Positions 8,119 through 17,283 of a stretch of DNA of 64,000 nucleotides are shown here, in pieces (the first letter of the stretch is position 1; every line of letters starts with the position of its first letter). The position numbers were made by a program, and so were the translations under genes. The notes beneath the pieces are model-generated. The model was not told where the DNA came from, ran no database searches, and saw nothing but the letters and a program-made list of their open reading frames with translations. This stretch comes from Pseudomonas sp. v388 (lineage in GTDB: Bacteria; Pseudomonadota; Gammaproteobacteria; Pseudomonadales; Pseudomonadaceae): contig NZ_RHQN01000001.1 in assembly GCF_003935425.1 (NCBI RefSeq), positions 62,001 through 126,000 of the forward strand, in the 5' to 3' direction.

Positions 8119-9314
8119 GCCCGCACAATGCAAAGCTTCAGGCCTTGCCCTTGGCGGGCATACGCGTGGTCGAATTCGTGCACATGGTCATGGGGCCGAC
8201 GTGCGGCCTGGTCCTGGCGGATCTGGGCGCCGAGGTGATCAAGGTCGAACCCACACCTGAGGGCGACAACACTCGCCGCCTGACAGGTTCGGGCGCCGGC
8301 TACTGGATGACTTACAACCGCAACAAGAAAAGCTTCGCCGTCGATATCAAGACGCAGGAGGGCATGGCTGCGGTACGCAAGCTGATCGAGAGTGCTGACG
8401 TGGTCACCGAAAATTTCCGGCCTGGGGCCATGGAGAAACTCGGCCTGGGTTATGAACAGATCAAAGCCATCAAGCCGGACATTATCTATAGCTCCATGAA
8501 GGGCTTTCTTCCCGGGCCGTATGAACACCGTACGGCCCTGGATGAAGTCGTGCAGATGATGACGGGTCTGGCCTACATGACAGGTCCCGAAGGGCGTCCC
8601 TTGCGCGCGGGTGCTTCGGTCAATGATGTAATGGGCGGCATGTTCAGTGCCATCTCGATCCTTGCAGCCCTGTGGCAACGGCAGGCAACCGGCGAAGGGC
8701 AATTCGTGCAGACCGGACTGTTCGAGAACTCCGCGTTTCTGGTCGGTCAGCACATGATGCAAATGGCAACCACCGGCAAGCCGGCGGCGCCGATGCCCAG
8801 CCGCCTCTCGGCATGGGCTATCTATGATGTCTTCGACACCGGTGACGGTGAGCAGGTGTTCATGGGGGTGGTCAGCGACAGCCAATGGCTGAGTTTCTGC
8901 CAGGCCTTTGGTTTCGAGGCACTGGGTCGGGACCCGGAGCTTGCGAAAAATACTCAGCGAGTGCACGCAAGGGCCAGGATCCTTCCCCTGGTCCGAGAGC
9001 GACTTGCCCAGTTGGACAAGCAAGCGGTCATGGACATGTGCGAGCAGGCCGGCTTGCCGTTCTCACCTATTCAGCGTCCCCAGGATTTGTTCGACGACGT
9101 TCATTTGAATACTTCTGGAGGCATGGCACAGCTTGTTCTGGATAACGGCGATCCTGTGAAAGTGCCAATGCTGCCATTCGAGATGAATGGACAGCGTTTC
9201 GACGCGCGCCTCAATGTTCCGGCTCTAGGCAGTCATTCCGAAGAGCTGCTCAAGGAGATGGGTTACGGCGCGCAGGACATCGATGCCCTGCGCGGGCGCG
9301 GTGTCGTGCGCTAA
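8115..9314 (+). CDS. Class III (CaiB/BaiF) CoA-transferase
   Basis: 399 residues, standard for the family. The N-terminal GIRVVEFVHMVMGPTCGLVLADLGAEVIKVE segment (shown here only as a landmark at residues 15-45), the NRNKKSFAVD motif and a probable catalytic Asp at residue 171 in ASVNDVMGG support the call. Such enzymes move CoA between carboxylic acids and form an enzyme-linked thioester on that Asp. It overlaps the upstream lyase by 4 bp. It most likely activates the imported acid to the CoA ester that the lyase splits. Confidence 0.9.
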   Translation: MSPHNAKLQALPLAGIRVVEFVHMVMGPTCGLVLADLGAEVIKVEPTPEGDNTRRLTGSGAGYWMTYNRNKKSFAVDIKTQEGMAAVRKLIESADVVTENFRPGAMEKLGLGYEQIKAIKPDIIYSSMKGFLPGPYEHRTALDEVVQMMTGLAYMTGPEGRPLRAGASVNDVMGGMFSAISILAALWQRQATGEGQFVQTGLFENSAFLVGQHMMQMATTGKPAAPMPSRLSAWAIYDVFDTGDGEQVFMGVVSDSQWLSFCQAFGFEALGRDPELAKNTQRVHARARILPLVRERLAQLDKQAVMDMCEQAGLPFSPIQRPQDLFDDVHLNTSGGMAQLVLDNGDPVKVPMLPFEMNGQRFDARLNVPALGSHSEELLKEMGYGAQDIDALRGRGVVR

Positions 9315-9506
9315 CCCCAGCCTGGATTCCACCGTTGCCGGCGATCATCCCCGCCGCCCGGTGGCTTGCTTGTGTTTCTTGCTGCGCGAAAGACTGATGC
9401 ACTGGCGGCACTCGGGACCGAAAGTGTATGTTACTCGGACTGAAAATATCCGCGACGTGAGCGCAGACCAGGATGCTGCGCTGCGCCAGCGGAACCCAAC
9501 CTATGA

Positions 9507-10277
9507 GTGACCATGAATACCGAACCTGATAACTCTCCTGCGGCCCAGGCCAGTGCAGCCGAGGGAGGCGTCGCCGCCGTGGACCGTGCCTTCGCGATCC
9601 TCGGCGCTTTCGATATCGGCCACGAGTCCCTGAGCCTTGCGGAACTGGCACGCCGCACCGGCCTGTACAAAAGCACGATCCTGCGCTTGATTGCCTCGCT
9701 GGAAAAAGCAGGATTTGTGCGGCGCCTGGGCGATGGCACTTATTCGGTGGGGCCAGAGCCGCTTCGCTTGTCCCAGCTGTACCAGGCCTCCTTCCGCTTG
9801 CGCGATATCATCCATCCACTGCTGGAATCGATCTCCGAGGAGAGCGGCGAAACGTCCTCTTTCTACGTGCTGGAAAACGGCAGTCGGGTGGTGCTGTTTC
9901 GCGTGGAACCCAAGCGAGCCGTGCGGGTTTCCGTGCTCGAAGGGGCGCGTTTTCCTTTGCATGCAGGCGCGTCCGGAAAGATCCTTCGGGCCTTCTCCCG
10001 TCAGGGCGATGCAGCGCTGGCAGACGTCCGGGAGCGGTGCTGGGCGTGCTCGTTCGGTGAGCGTGACCCGGAGACGACGGCGGTGTCAGTCCCGGTCTTC
10101 GCGGTAGGTACCGAGCTGAAAGGCGCGCTGACACTTTCCGGACCTTCGGATCGGCTCTCGAAAGAACATATTCAGCACGCGGCGGCGATTCTACTTCGCA
10201 ATGCTGCCATTGCCACCAGTGCCCTGGGCGGTAACAATTCAGAGCTTCGGGAAGCGCTGAATCAACTCAATGTGTAG
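9507..10277 (+). CDS. IclR-family transcriptional regulator
   Basis: 256 residues from a GTG at 9507; the ATG at 9513 is an alternative that removes two residues, and neither has a strong ribosome site. The N-terminal winged helix (LSLAELARRTGLYKSTILRLI) and the GAF-like effector domain with FPLHAGASGKILRAF are diagnostic. It lies about 190 bases after the CoA-transferase in the same direction. It is the natural candidate to bind the paired dyads at 6926-7148 and to respond to the acid substrate of the module or its CoA ester. Confidence 0.9.
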   Translation: MTMNTEPDNSPAAQASAAEGGVAAVDRAFAILGAFDIGHESLSLAELARRTGLYKSTILRLIASLEKAGFVRRLGDGTYSVGPEPLRLSQLYQASFRLRDIIHPLLESISEESGETSSFYVLENGSRVVLFRVEPKRAVRVSVLEGARFPLHAGASGKILRAFSRQGDAALADVRERCWACSFGERDPETTAVSVPVFAVGTELKGALTLSGPSDRLSKEHIQHAAAILLRNAAIATSALGGNNSELREALNQLNV

Positions 10278-10510
10278 TTCGATTCGCCGCCGTGCATTCA
10301 GAATCCTCAGGCCTGCCATCGTTGCGAACTTGCAGACGTGACCTGCAATCGATCCTGAGTCGTGAACGGTGGCTGGGCCGCTGAAACCCTGTAGTGCACG
10401 ATGCACTGACCGCCTCCGGCTTCAGGTCTGAATGGCCCCAGAGTGAAAATGGCGTTAGCATTCCCGGTCATTGGGCTTTAAACAGCCTGTTTTCAGATCA
10501 GGGTCGCATT

Positions 10511-11950
10511 GTGGAAAAGCTAAAACGCCTTCAAAGTGGAATAGAAGGGCTCGACGCTCTGCTCAAGGGCGGCTTGGTCGCAGGCGCTTCGTACATCATC
10601 CAGGGGCGCCCTGGGTCCGGCAAGACGATCCTCGCCAATCAGCTGGGGTTTTATCATGCCAACAACGGTGGGCGGGTTCTGGTCGCCACGTTGCTGGCCG
10701 AGTCCCATGACCGTCTTTTCCAATTCCTTTCCACCCTGAGTTTTTTCGACTCTTCCAGAGTCGGCGCCGAAATCCAGTTCGTCAGCGCGTTTGATACCCT
10801 GGAAAACGAAGGTCTGGACGAAGTAGTGAAACTGCTGCGGCGCGAAATAAGCCGTCAGAAAGCCACGGTGCTGGTGGTGGACGGCTTACTCAATGCGCGC
10901 TCCAAAGCCGATTCGCCCATCGACACCAAGAAGTTCATCTCGGAGTTGCAGGGACACGCTGCGTTCGCCGGTTGCACCGTGCTGTTTCTGACCAGCTCCC
11001 GACTCGACGACGGCAGCCCTGAACACACGATGGTCGATGGCGTGATCGAGATGGGCGAGGAACTCTACGGCACGCGCTCGGTGCGCCGCATCCAGTTGCG
11101 TAAAACGCGTGGCAGCGGAGCAATGACCGGTCTGCACGAGTGTGAAATTACCGACCAGGGCCTGGTGGTTTACCCGCGGCTGGAAAGTCTGTACAGCCAC
11201 CCGTCCTGTCCCGACAGCGCTGACATGACCCGCATCGCCAGTGGCATTGGATCACTGGACGGTATCTTGGGCGGCGGCCTGCACAGTTCCAGTGTGTCTC
11301 TGGTCATGGGGCCTTCCGGAATCGGCAAGACGACGCTGGGTCTCAAATTTCTGGCCCAGTCGACGGTGGACGCTCCGGGCCTGCACTTCGGCTTTTATGA
11401 AAGCCCGCAGCGCTTGCATCTGAAAGGGCTGTCACTGGGTATCGATATCAAAGGCATGGAAGAAAGCGGCGCGTTGAGTATCGCCTGGCAGCCCACCACC
11501 GAAGGTCTGCTCGACGGCCTGGGCGGCAGACTGCTGAGCATCGTCGAAGCGAAAGGCATCAAGCGCCTGTTCATCGACAGCCTTAGCGGTATGACGCGAG
11601 TCTCGACCAATCCGGCGCGGATCACGGACTTCTTCAGCGCATTGATGAACGAGCTGCGATCCAGGGGCGTGACGGTGTTTGCGTCTTGGGAAATGCGCGA
11701 TTTATTTGGCTCCGAGGTCAGTGCACCGAACTCTGACCTGTCCAGCATCGTCGATAACCTGATGCTGATGCGGTTCTCCGAGAATCACACTGAACTAAGC
11801 AGGACGCTTTCCATTCTTAAAGTGCGAGATAGCTCCTACGACCCCTCACGATATGAGGTCGTTATCCGAGATCAAGATGTTTTTCTGAAGAAGGCTTTAA
11901 GACATGAACCGTCAGTCCCCACTGAGTCAACTTCCGGTTCGATATCTTAA
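10511..11950 (+). CDS. KaiC-like double-domain ATPase
   Basis: 479 residues from a GTG at 10511 with AGGG about eight bases upstream; the frame is open back to 10394. Two RecA/KaiC domains are present: Walker A GRPGSGKT at residues 32-39 with Walker B LVVDG at 121-125, and Walker A GPSGIGKT at 267-274 with LFIDS at 353-357. Cyanobacterial KaiC has a Glu pair after the second strand of each domain; here the matching positions read AES (63-65) and YES (296-298), so one Glu of each pair seems lost. There is no kaiA or kaiB nearby, but a receiver-domain protein follows 23 bases later, so a signalling role through that partner is likely. A clock function should not be assumed. Confidence 0.85.
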   Translation: MEKLKRLQSGIEGLDALLKGGLVAGASYIIQGRPGSGKTILANQLGFYHANNGGRVLVATLLAESHDRLFQFLSTLSFFDSSRVGAEIQFVSAFDTLENEGLDEVVKLLRREISRQKATVLVVDGLLNARSKADSPIDTKKFISELQGHAAFAGCTVLFLTSSRLDDGSPEHTMVDGVIEMGEELYGTRSVRRIQLRKTRGSGAMTGLHECEITDQGLVVYPRLESLYSHPSCPDSADMTRIASGIGSLDGILGGGLHSSSVSLVMGPSGIGKTTLGLKFLAQSTVDAPGLHFGFYESPQRLHLKGLSLGIDIKGMEESGALSIAWQPTTEGLLDGLGGRLLSIVEAKGIKRLFIDSLSGMTRVSTNPARITDFFSALMNELRSRGVTVFASWEMRDLFGSEVSAPNSDLSSIVDNLMLMRFSENHTELSRTLSILKVRDSSYDPSRYEVVIRDQDVFLKKALRHEPSVPTESTSGSIS

Positions 11951-11973
11951 GCCTTCAAGCGGATTGAATTAAC

Positions 11974-12348
11974 ATGACCACCATTCTGGTCGTAGACGAC
12001 GAGTATTTGATCGCTGATATCCTGGGCTACGCGCTTGAGGATGAAGGGTTCATGGTCGTGAAGGCCAGTAACGGTCAAAAAGGGCTCGATGTTCTGGACC
12101 GAGAACGCCCCGCCTTGATCATTACCGATTTCATGATGCCGGTCATGGACGGCCTGGAATTCGCCACCGCCGTCCGCGCCCTGCCTGCGGTCAATCATTT
12201 GCCGATCATCCTGATGAGCGGGGCGCAGGCCCACATCGGCATGCAGCGATCGGATTTATTCGATGTTGTATTGGCCAAGCCCTTCAACGTCGACCTGGTC
12301 ATTGCCGAAGTCAAAAAGCTGCTGGGCGCTGATCGATCAGTCATCTGA
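11974..12348 (+). CDS. Single-domain response regulator (CheY-like receiver)
   Basis: 124 residues, just one receiver domain. The acidic pair D8/D9, phospho-acceptor D52 (TDFMMP), S82 and K102 (AKPF) are all in place, so it should be phosphorylated. There is no output domain. It follows the KaiC-like gene by 23 bases in the same direction and probably shares its transcript; no histidine kinase is encoded close by. It may act by protein-protein contact, perhaps with the KaiC-like ATPase. Confidence 0.9.
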   Translation: MTTILVVDDEYLIADILGYALEDEGFMVVKASNGQKGLDVLDRERPALIITDFMMPVMDGLEFATAVRALPAVNHLPIILMSGAQAHIGMQRSDLFDVVLAKPFNVDLVIAEVKKLLGADRSVI

Positions 12349-12703
12349 TGCATGTGTCGGGGCAGTCCGGGCATGCCGGACCATTCAGGCGATCCGTCTG
12401 CGACGATTCAAGGCGCTTCATCTCTGGACATCCGCCAGTGCGCTGGCGGTGCCCGTAATCCCCGGACAACTCCAGTCTGCCGTCCGTCAAGCACTACCCA
12501 TCAGACCCTGCAACGAGAGACGAAAAGTTCGTGGCTTCGGCACTTATGTGGCGAAATGCTGTCACATCCTCGCGCTCTGGATTGAGGGCATTTGACACGC
12601 GTGAAGCGATTCGGCGGGGCCTTTCCGCCGGGCGAGCATCATCCGGGTACCCGGCGCACGGAATGCGACCAGCACTGACCTATTTCTTACCGGCTGACAC
12701 TCT
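12349..12703. other. Intergenic stretch without a recognised gene
   Basis: 355 bases upstream of the type I secretion operon. A short GC hairpin, CGGCGG/CCGCCG at 12612-12630, has no T tail. Short frames in several phases lack ribosome sites. It presumably carries the promoter of the secretion operon, but no clear box could be assigned. Confidence 0.45.
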
Positions 12704-14425
12704 ATGCGCTTTCTCCTCGATCCTCGTCATGACATTGATGCAGCGCTGCTTGCCTACCGCCGGGTGTTCTGGGCGCTGGCGTTGTTCAGCGGGGTGATCA
12801 ACCTGTTGGTGCTGGTTCCCTCGCTGTACATGATGCAGGTCTACGACCGCGTGCTGACCAGCCGCAATGAAACCACGCTGTTGATGCTCACCCTGATTGC
12901 AATGGGACTGTTCCTGTTCAGCGGGTTGATCGAGTGGGTGCGCGGGCAGGTGATGATCCGCATGAGCGCCGGCCTGGATGATGCGTTGGGCGAGCGCATT
13001 TTCGATGCCGCGTTTGCCCGCAGCCTGCGCGAGCACAATGCCAACCCGGCACAAGTGCTCAGCGATCTCGCCAGCCTGCGCCAGTTGATTACCGGGCAAG
13101 GGCTGATCGCGCTGCTCGATGCGCCGTGGCTGCCGATTTTCCTGCTGGTGGCCTTCATTTTTCATCCGTGGTTCGGCGTGCTCACCCTGGTGCTCGCGCT
13201 GATTCTGGTCGGCCTGGCACTATGGGGCGAGCTGGCGACCCGCACGCGACTCGGCGAGGCCAACCGGCTGGGCGTGCAATCGGCCGGCTACGTCAACAGC
13301 ACCCTGCACAACGCCGAGGTTATCCAGGCGCTGGGCATGCTTGGCCCGCTGCGGGACCGCTGGAGCCTGATGCAACAGCGGATCATCGCTGCCCAGGCCC
13401 ACGCCAGCGACCGCAGCGCGCGTATCACTTCCGCCACGCGCTTCGTGCGTATTTCCGGCCAGTCGTTGTCGCTGGGGCTGGGCGCCTTGCTGGTGCTGGA
13501 AGGGCAACTGTCTGCAGGCATGATGATTGCCATGTCGCTGTTGCTGGGCCGGGCGTTGGCGCCGGTGGAGATCGCCATCGGTTCATGGAAACAATTCACT
13601 TCCGGGCGCCAGAGCTATCAGCGCCTGAGCCAACTGCTGCACCAGCACCCTCGCGAGCCGCTGCGCATGCCACTGCCGCCGCCCAGCGGCGCGCTGCGCC
13701 TCGAACAACTCTATGCCGGGCCGCCCGGTGCGACCCAGCCGAGCCTGCGCGGTATCAACCTGGCGCTGAACAAAGGCGAAGTGCTCGCCGTGATCGGCGC
13801 CAGCGCCAGCGGCAAATCGACCCTGGCCCGAGCAATGGTCGGGGTCTGGCCGCCGATGGGAGGCTCGGTGCGCCTGGACGATGCCGAGATAAGCCAGTGG
13901 ACCCACGACGCGCTGGGCCCGCATCTGGGTTATTTGCCGCAGGACATCGAGCTGTTCGACGGCAGCGTGGCCGACAACATCGCCCGCTTTGGCGAACAGG
14001 ACGCTGAGAAAATCATCACCGCCAGCCGCCATGCCGGGATTCACGAGATGATTCTGCGTTTCCCCAAGGGTTACGACACGCTGCTCGGTCCCGGTGGCCT
14101 GGGCCTGTCCGGCGGGCAAAAACAGCGTCTCGGTCTGGCCCGGGCGCTGTATGGCAACCCGTCGCTGATCGTGCTCGATGAACCCAATTCCAACCTCGAC
14201 GAAGCCGGCGAGCTGGCGCTGATCCAGGCCATCTCCACGCTCAAGGCGGCCGGCAGCACGGTGGTGTTGATTACCCATCGACCCAGCGTGCTGGCCGTCG
14301 CCGACCACATTCTGCTGCTCAAGGACGGCGCCCAACAGGCTTTCGGGCCGCGGGATGCCGTGCTCAAGGCGCTGGCGCCCGCCGCCAGAACGCCTGTTGT
14401 CCGGGAGGCCGGGAACAATGCGTGA
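12704..14425 (+). CDS. Type I secretion ABC transporter (PrtD/AprD-like)
   Basis: 573 residues, matching the PrtD/AprD/HasD group that lacks the N-terminal peptidase-like domain of HlyB. The first 300 residues hold the membrane helices; the ATPase half has Walker A GASASGKS (365-372), signature LSGGQKQR (468-475) and Walker B LIVLDEP (488-494). It powers export of RTX proteins straight from the cytoplasm to the outside. It overlaps the membrane-fusion gene by 8 bp and is part of a three-gene set with a TolC-type pore. The nearest candidate cargo is the RTX epimerase encoded convergently just downstream. Confidence 0.94.
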   Translation: MRFLLDPRHDIDAALLAYRRVFWALALFSGVINLLVLVPSLYMMQVYDRVLTSRNETTLLMLTLIAMGLFLFSGLIEWVRGQVMIRMSAGLDDALGERIFDAAFARSLREHNANPAQVLSDLASLRQLITGQGLIALLDAPWLPIFLLVAFIFHPWFGVLTLVLALILVGLALWGELATRTRLGEANRLGVQSAGYVNSTLHNAEVIQALGMLGPLRDRWSLMQQRIIAAQAHASDRSARITSATRFVRISGQSLSLGLGALLVLEGQLSAGMMIAMSLLLGRALAPVEIAIGSWKQFTSGRQSYQRLSQLLHQHPREPLRMPLPPPSGALRLEQLYAGPPGATQPSLRGINLALNKGEVLAVIGASASGKSTLARAMVGVWPPMGGSVRLDDAEISQWTHDALGPHLGYLPQDIELFDGSVADNIARFGEQDAEKIITASRHAGIHEMILRFPKGYDTLLGPGGLGLSGGQKQRLGLARALYGNPSLIVLDEPNSNLDEAGELALIQAISTLKAAGSTVVLITHRPSVLAVADHILLLKDGAQQAFGPRDAVLKALAPAARTPVVREAGNNA

Positions 14426-15788
14426 CGTAACCCCGAGCCGTGAGGTGCGCAGCGAGCCTCGCTTGAACGTGCGCAGTCCCGACGCATTACCGCAAGCCAG
14501 CACCGACGCCGGCAGCGCGGCGCGCTATGGCGTCGGCTTTCTGGTGGTCGCTTTCGGCGCATTTCTGCTGTGGGCGTGCCTGGCACCGCTGGACCAGGGC
14601 GTGATCGGCAGCGGCACGGTGGTCGTGGCCGGCGAGCGCAAGGCAGTGCAATCGCGGGTCGGCGGAGTGGTCGAGAAAATGTTCGTCAACGACGGCGACC
14701 GGGTCACTCAAGGGCAGTTGCTGGTGCAGCTCAATACCCTGCAGGCGCAGTCGCAGCTGGACGTCACGTTGGGCAAGCTGCTCAACGACCGCAGCGTAGA
14801 AGCGCGGCTGATCGCCGAACGCTTGGGCGAGCCGACCATCCAGTGGCCTGTCGAGTTGCTGGAACGAGCCGATGAGCCGCGGGTCAAGGCGGCCATGGCT
14901 TTGCAGAGCCAGCTGTTCCAGACCCGCCGCGCCGAGCTGGGCAGTCGGGTGCAGATCCTCGAACACGAGGTGCAATCCCTGCAGCAGCAACTGCGTGGCT
15001 ACGAAGGCGTGAAGCGCAATTACGATGCACAGATGCAGTTTCAGCAGCAGGAACTGGTGGGCCTGCGGGATCTGGCGCGGGAAGGATACGTGCCGCGCAA
15101 CAAGTTGTTCGAAGCCGAGCGCAACGCTGCGCAGCTGGCCGGGCAAATTGCATCGGGTATCGGTGACGTGGGCAAGACCCGCCAGGCCATCAATGAAAGC
15201 CGCCTGAAGATCCTGCAAACCCGGCAGGAATTCCGCCGTGACGCGGAAACCCAGCTCAGTGAAGTGTCCGCTGAAGCGGCAGGCTTCGCCGATCAGATTC
15301 GCGCCCTGCAATTCGAAGTCGACAACGGCGCCATTCGCGCCCCGGTGGCCGGGCAGGTCATGGACCTGAGTATCCACACCGAAGGCGGCGTCGCCCAGGC
15401 GGGCCAGACGCTGATGCAGGTGGTGCCGCTGGATGCGCCGATGGCGATCACCGCCCGCTTCGAACCGCTGATGGCCAACAAGCTGCGGCCCGGCCTGCCG
15501 GTGCATGTGCATTTCACCGCGCTGCAACGGGTCGATACGCCCACGGTGACCGGAACGGTCAGGACGGTGTCAGCCGATCAGTTGATCGATGAGCAGACCC
15601 ATCAGCCGTACTTTTCCGCCAAGGTCGACATTCCGGCCGAGACCGTGGTTGCGCTGCACGACGCCGGTCTGCTGGTGCGCCCCGGCATGCTGGCCGATGT
15701 CACGGTGGTCACCGGCGAACGCACGCTGATGAACTATTTGATGAAACCCCTGCGCGAACGCCTGATCGCCGCTTTCAAAGAAGAATGA
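14418..15788 (+). CDS. Type I secretion membrane fusion protein (HlyD/PrtE family)
   Basis: 456 residues from the ATG at 14418, which overlaps the ABC gene; the frame is open 21 codons further upstream. A short cytoplasmic N-terminus is followed by one membrane helix (about residues 34-53), a split lipoyl-like domain around a long coiled-coil stretch rich in Gln and Glu, and the C-terminal barrel with AIRAPVAGQVMDLSIHTEGG, a family hallmark. It bridges the ABC pump in the inner membrane and the TolC-type channel. Confidence 0.93.
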   Translation: MRDVTPSREVRSEPRLNVRSPDALPQASTDAGSAARYGVGFLVVAFGAFLLWACLAPLDQGVIGSGTVVVAGERKAVQSRVGGVVEKMFVNDGDRVTQGQLLVQLNTLQAQSQLDVTLGKLLNDRSVEARLIAERLGEPTIQWPVELLERADEPRVKAAMALQSQLFQTRRAELGSRVQILEHEVQSLQQQLRGYEGVKRNYDAQMQFQQQELVGLRDLAREGYVPRNKLFEAERNAAQLAGQIASGIGDVGKTRQAINESRLKILQTRQEFRRDAETQLSEVSAEAAGFADQIRALQFEVDNGAIRAPVAGQVMDLSIHTEGGVAQAGQTLMQVVPLDAPMAITARFEPLMANKLRPGLPVHVHFTALQRVDTPTVTGTVRTVSADQLIDEQTHQPYFSAKVDIPAETVVALHDAGLLVRPGMLADVTVVTGERTLMNYLMKPLRERLIAAFKEE

Positions 15789-15789
15789 C

Positions 15790-17139
15790 ATGACGCATCG
15801 CAATCGCTACGGCCAGCAATTGTTCATGGGCCTTTGTGTGGGCTGGGCGGGTTGCGCTCAGGTATTGGCAGCCGGAGCGGGCTTGAGCCTGACTGCGGCC
15901 TATGACGCGTCGCGGGCCAACGACCCGACCTTGCAGTCGGCCACCCACGCTTATGACGCCTCCCGGCATGAAGCAGATATAGGCCGCGGCGGCCTGTATC
16001 CGCAGGTATCGCTCAGCTCGCGCTACGGCAGCGGCGGGCGCACCGACGGCGGCGATGATACCGGCTACGTCAACAGCAACGACTATCAAGCCAACAACGT
16101 AACTCTTGCCGCGCAGCAGCCGCTGTACGACAAGGCACGCTGGGCCGCGTATCAGGAAGGCAAGGCCCGTGGCGCCCTGGGCGTCGGGCAGTTCGATGTC
16201 GCCAGCCAGAGCCTGTTTGATCGGGTCGCCAAAAGCTACTTCGACGTCGCTCGGGCGGAAAACGAAATCAAGTTGATCGGCCAGCAGAAGTCGGCCATCG
16301 CCGGCCTGGTCACCCAGAGCAAAAAGCTTTATCAGGCCGGGCAGGGTGCAATCACCGATATCGATGAGGCCCAGGCCCGGCTCGATCTGGTCGAAGCGCA
16401 GGAAGCCGAAGCCCAGGCCCGGCGGATGGCCGCGTTGCGTGCGCTGGCCGGGCGCACCAAGGTGGCGGTGCAGGACATTCAGCCCATGCGTGAAGAGGTC
16501 GACGCCGGCGGACCCATTGCGCCGGAGCAGGATTTGTCTTACTGGACAGCCGTGGCCCGCGAGGCCAGCCCGGAGTTGGCGGCACGCCTGGCTGCGGTGA
16601 AAGTGGCCGAGGCCCAGGCCGACACCCAGCGTGCCGGGCACTATCCGACTCTGTCGTTGACCACGCAACTGACCCGCCGCGAGACCCGTCAGTATCAGGA
16701 ACTCGATCCGCGTCAGGACACTTACTATGTGGGCGTGCAGCTGGACATTCCGCTGTACCGGGGCGGCTCGGTGCGTGCGTCGGTCGCCAAGGCCGAGGCG
16801 CAACTGGCCGGCGCGCAGTCCGACTACGACGTGCAGCGTCAGCAACTGGCCGAAGACATCGAAACCGATTACCTGGGCGTGGTGGCCGGATTTACCAAGA
16901 GCCAGGCCATGCAGCGTGCGGTGGCGTCCAATCAGCGGGCGCTGACTTCGACCGAAAAAGGCTTTCAAGGCGGGGTGCGCTCCACCGTGGATATCCTCGA
17001 TGCCCAGCAACGGGTGTTCCAGGCGCGTCGCGATCTGCTCAACACCAAGCTGGACATGCTGCAGAGTTACGTCAGCCTGCATACCCACACCGGGCAGATG
17101 AATCGAGCAGTGCTGGAGAAAGTGCAGAGCCTGTTCTGA
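15790..17139 (+). CDS. TolC-family outer membrane channel of the type I system
   Basis: 449 residues with a signal peptide (about residues 1-25, ending near VLAAG) and the repeated amphipathic pattern of TolC/AprF proteins: DPTLQSATHAYDASRHE, the internal repeat GVQLDIPLYRGGSVRASVAKAEAQL and the loop SVRASV. It forms the outer-membrane tunnel that docks on the fusion protein. It starts two bases after the previous stop, so the three genes are one operon. Confidence 0.93.
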   Translation: MTHRNRYGQQLFMGLCVGWAGCAQVLAAGAGLSLTAAYDASRANDPTLQSATHAYDASRHEADIGRGGLYPQVSLSSRYGSGGRTDGGDDTGYVNSNDYQANNVTLAAQQPLYDKARWAAYQEGKARGALGVGQFDVASQSLFDRVAKSYFDVARAENEIKLIGQQKSAIAGLVTQSKKLYQAGQGAITDIDEAQARLDLVEAQEAEAQARRMAALRALAGRTKVAVQDIQPMREEVDAGGPIAPEQDLSYWTAVAREASPELAARLAAVKVAEAQADTQRAGHYPTLSLTTQLTRRETRQYQELDPRQDTYYVGVQLDIPLYRGGSVRASVAKAEAQLAGAQSDYDVQRQQLAEDIETDYLGVVAGFTKSQAMQRAVASNQRALTSTEKGFQGGVRSTVDILDAQQRVFQARRDLLNTKLDMLQSYVSLHTHTGQMNRAVLEKVQSLF

Positions 17140-17243
17140 GCTGAGCCCGGGCGCGGCCCCAAGCCTGGGCGTACGGCCTGTTCTATCACGCAAACCGCGT
17201 AAGTCTCTTGGCAGCCAAGCGCGCTGCTGAACGGCAAAAAAAA

Positions 17244-17264
17244 ACGGCCTCCAATGGAGGCCGT
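17244..17264. terminator. Bidirectional rho-independent terminator between the secretion operon and the epimerase
   Basis: Perfect 9-bp stem ACGGCCTCC / GGAGGCCGT with an AAT loop. On the minus strand it is followed by a run of eight or nine T (A tract 17236-17244), ideal for the epimerase gene ending at 17284. On the plus strand it is followed by TGTGCTTTT, good enough for the TolC gene. The two transcription units converge here. Confidence 0.85.
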
Positions 17265-17283
17265 TGTGCTTTTACAAGATCAG

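Noticed and set aside
10511-11950. Circadian clock function for the KaiC-like protein
   Set aside because: No kaiA or kaiB, and the catalytic Glu pairs look altered; only the fold can be claimed.
15775-17193. 472-codon minus-strand frame opposite the TolC-type gene
   Set aside because: Shadow of a recognisable outer-membrane channel within a coupled operon.
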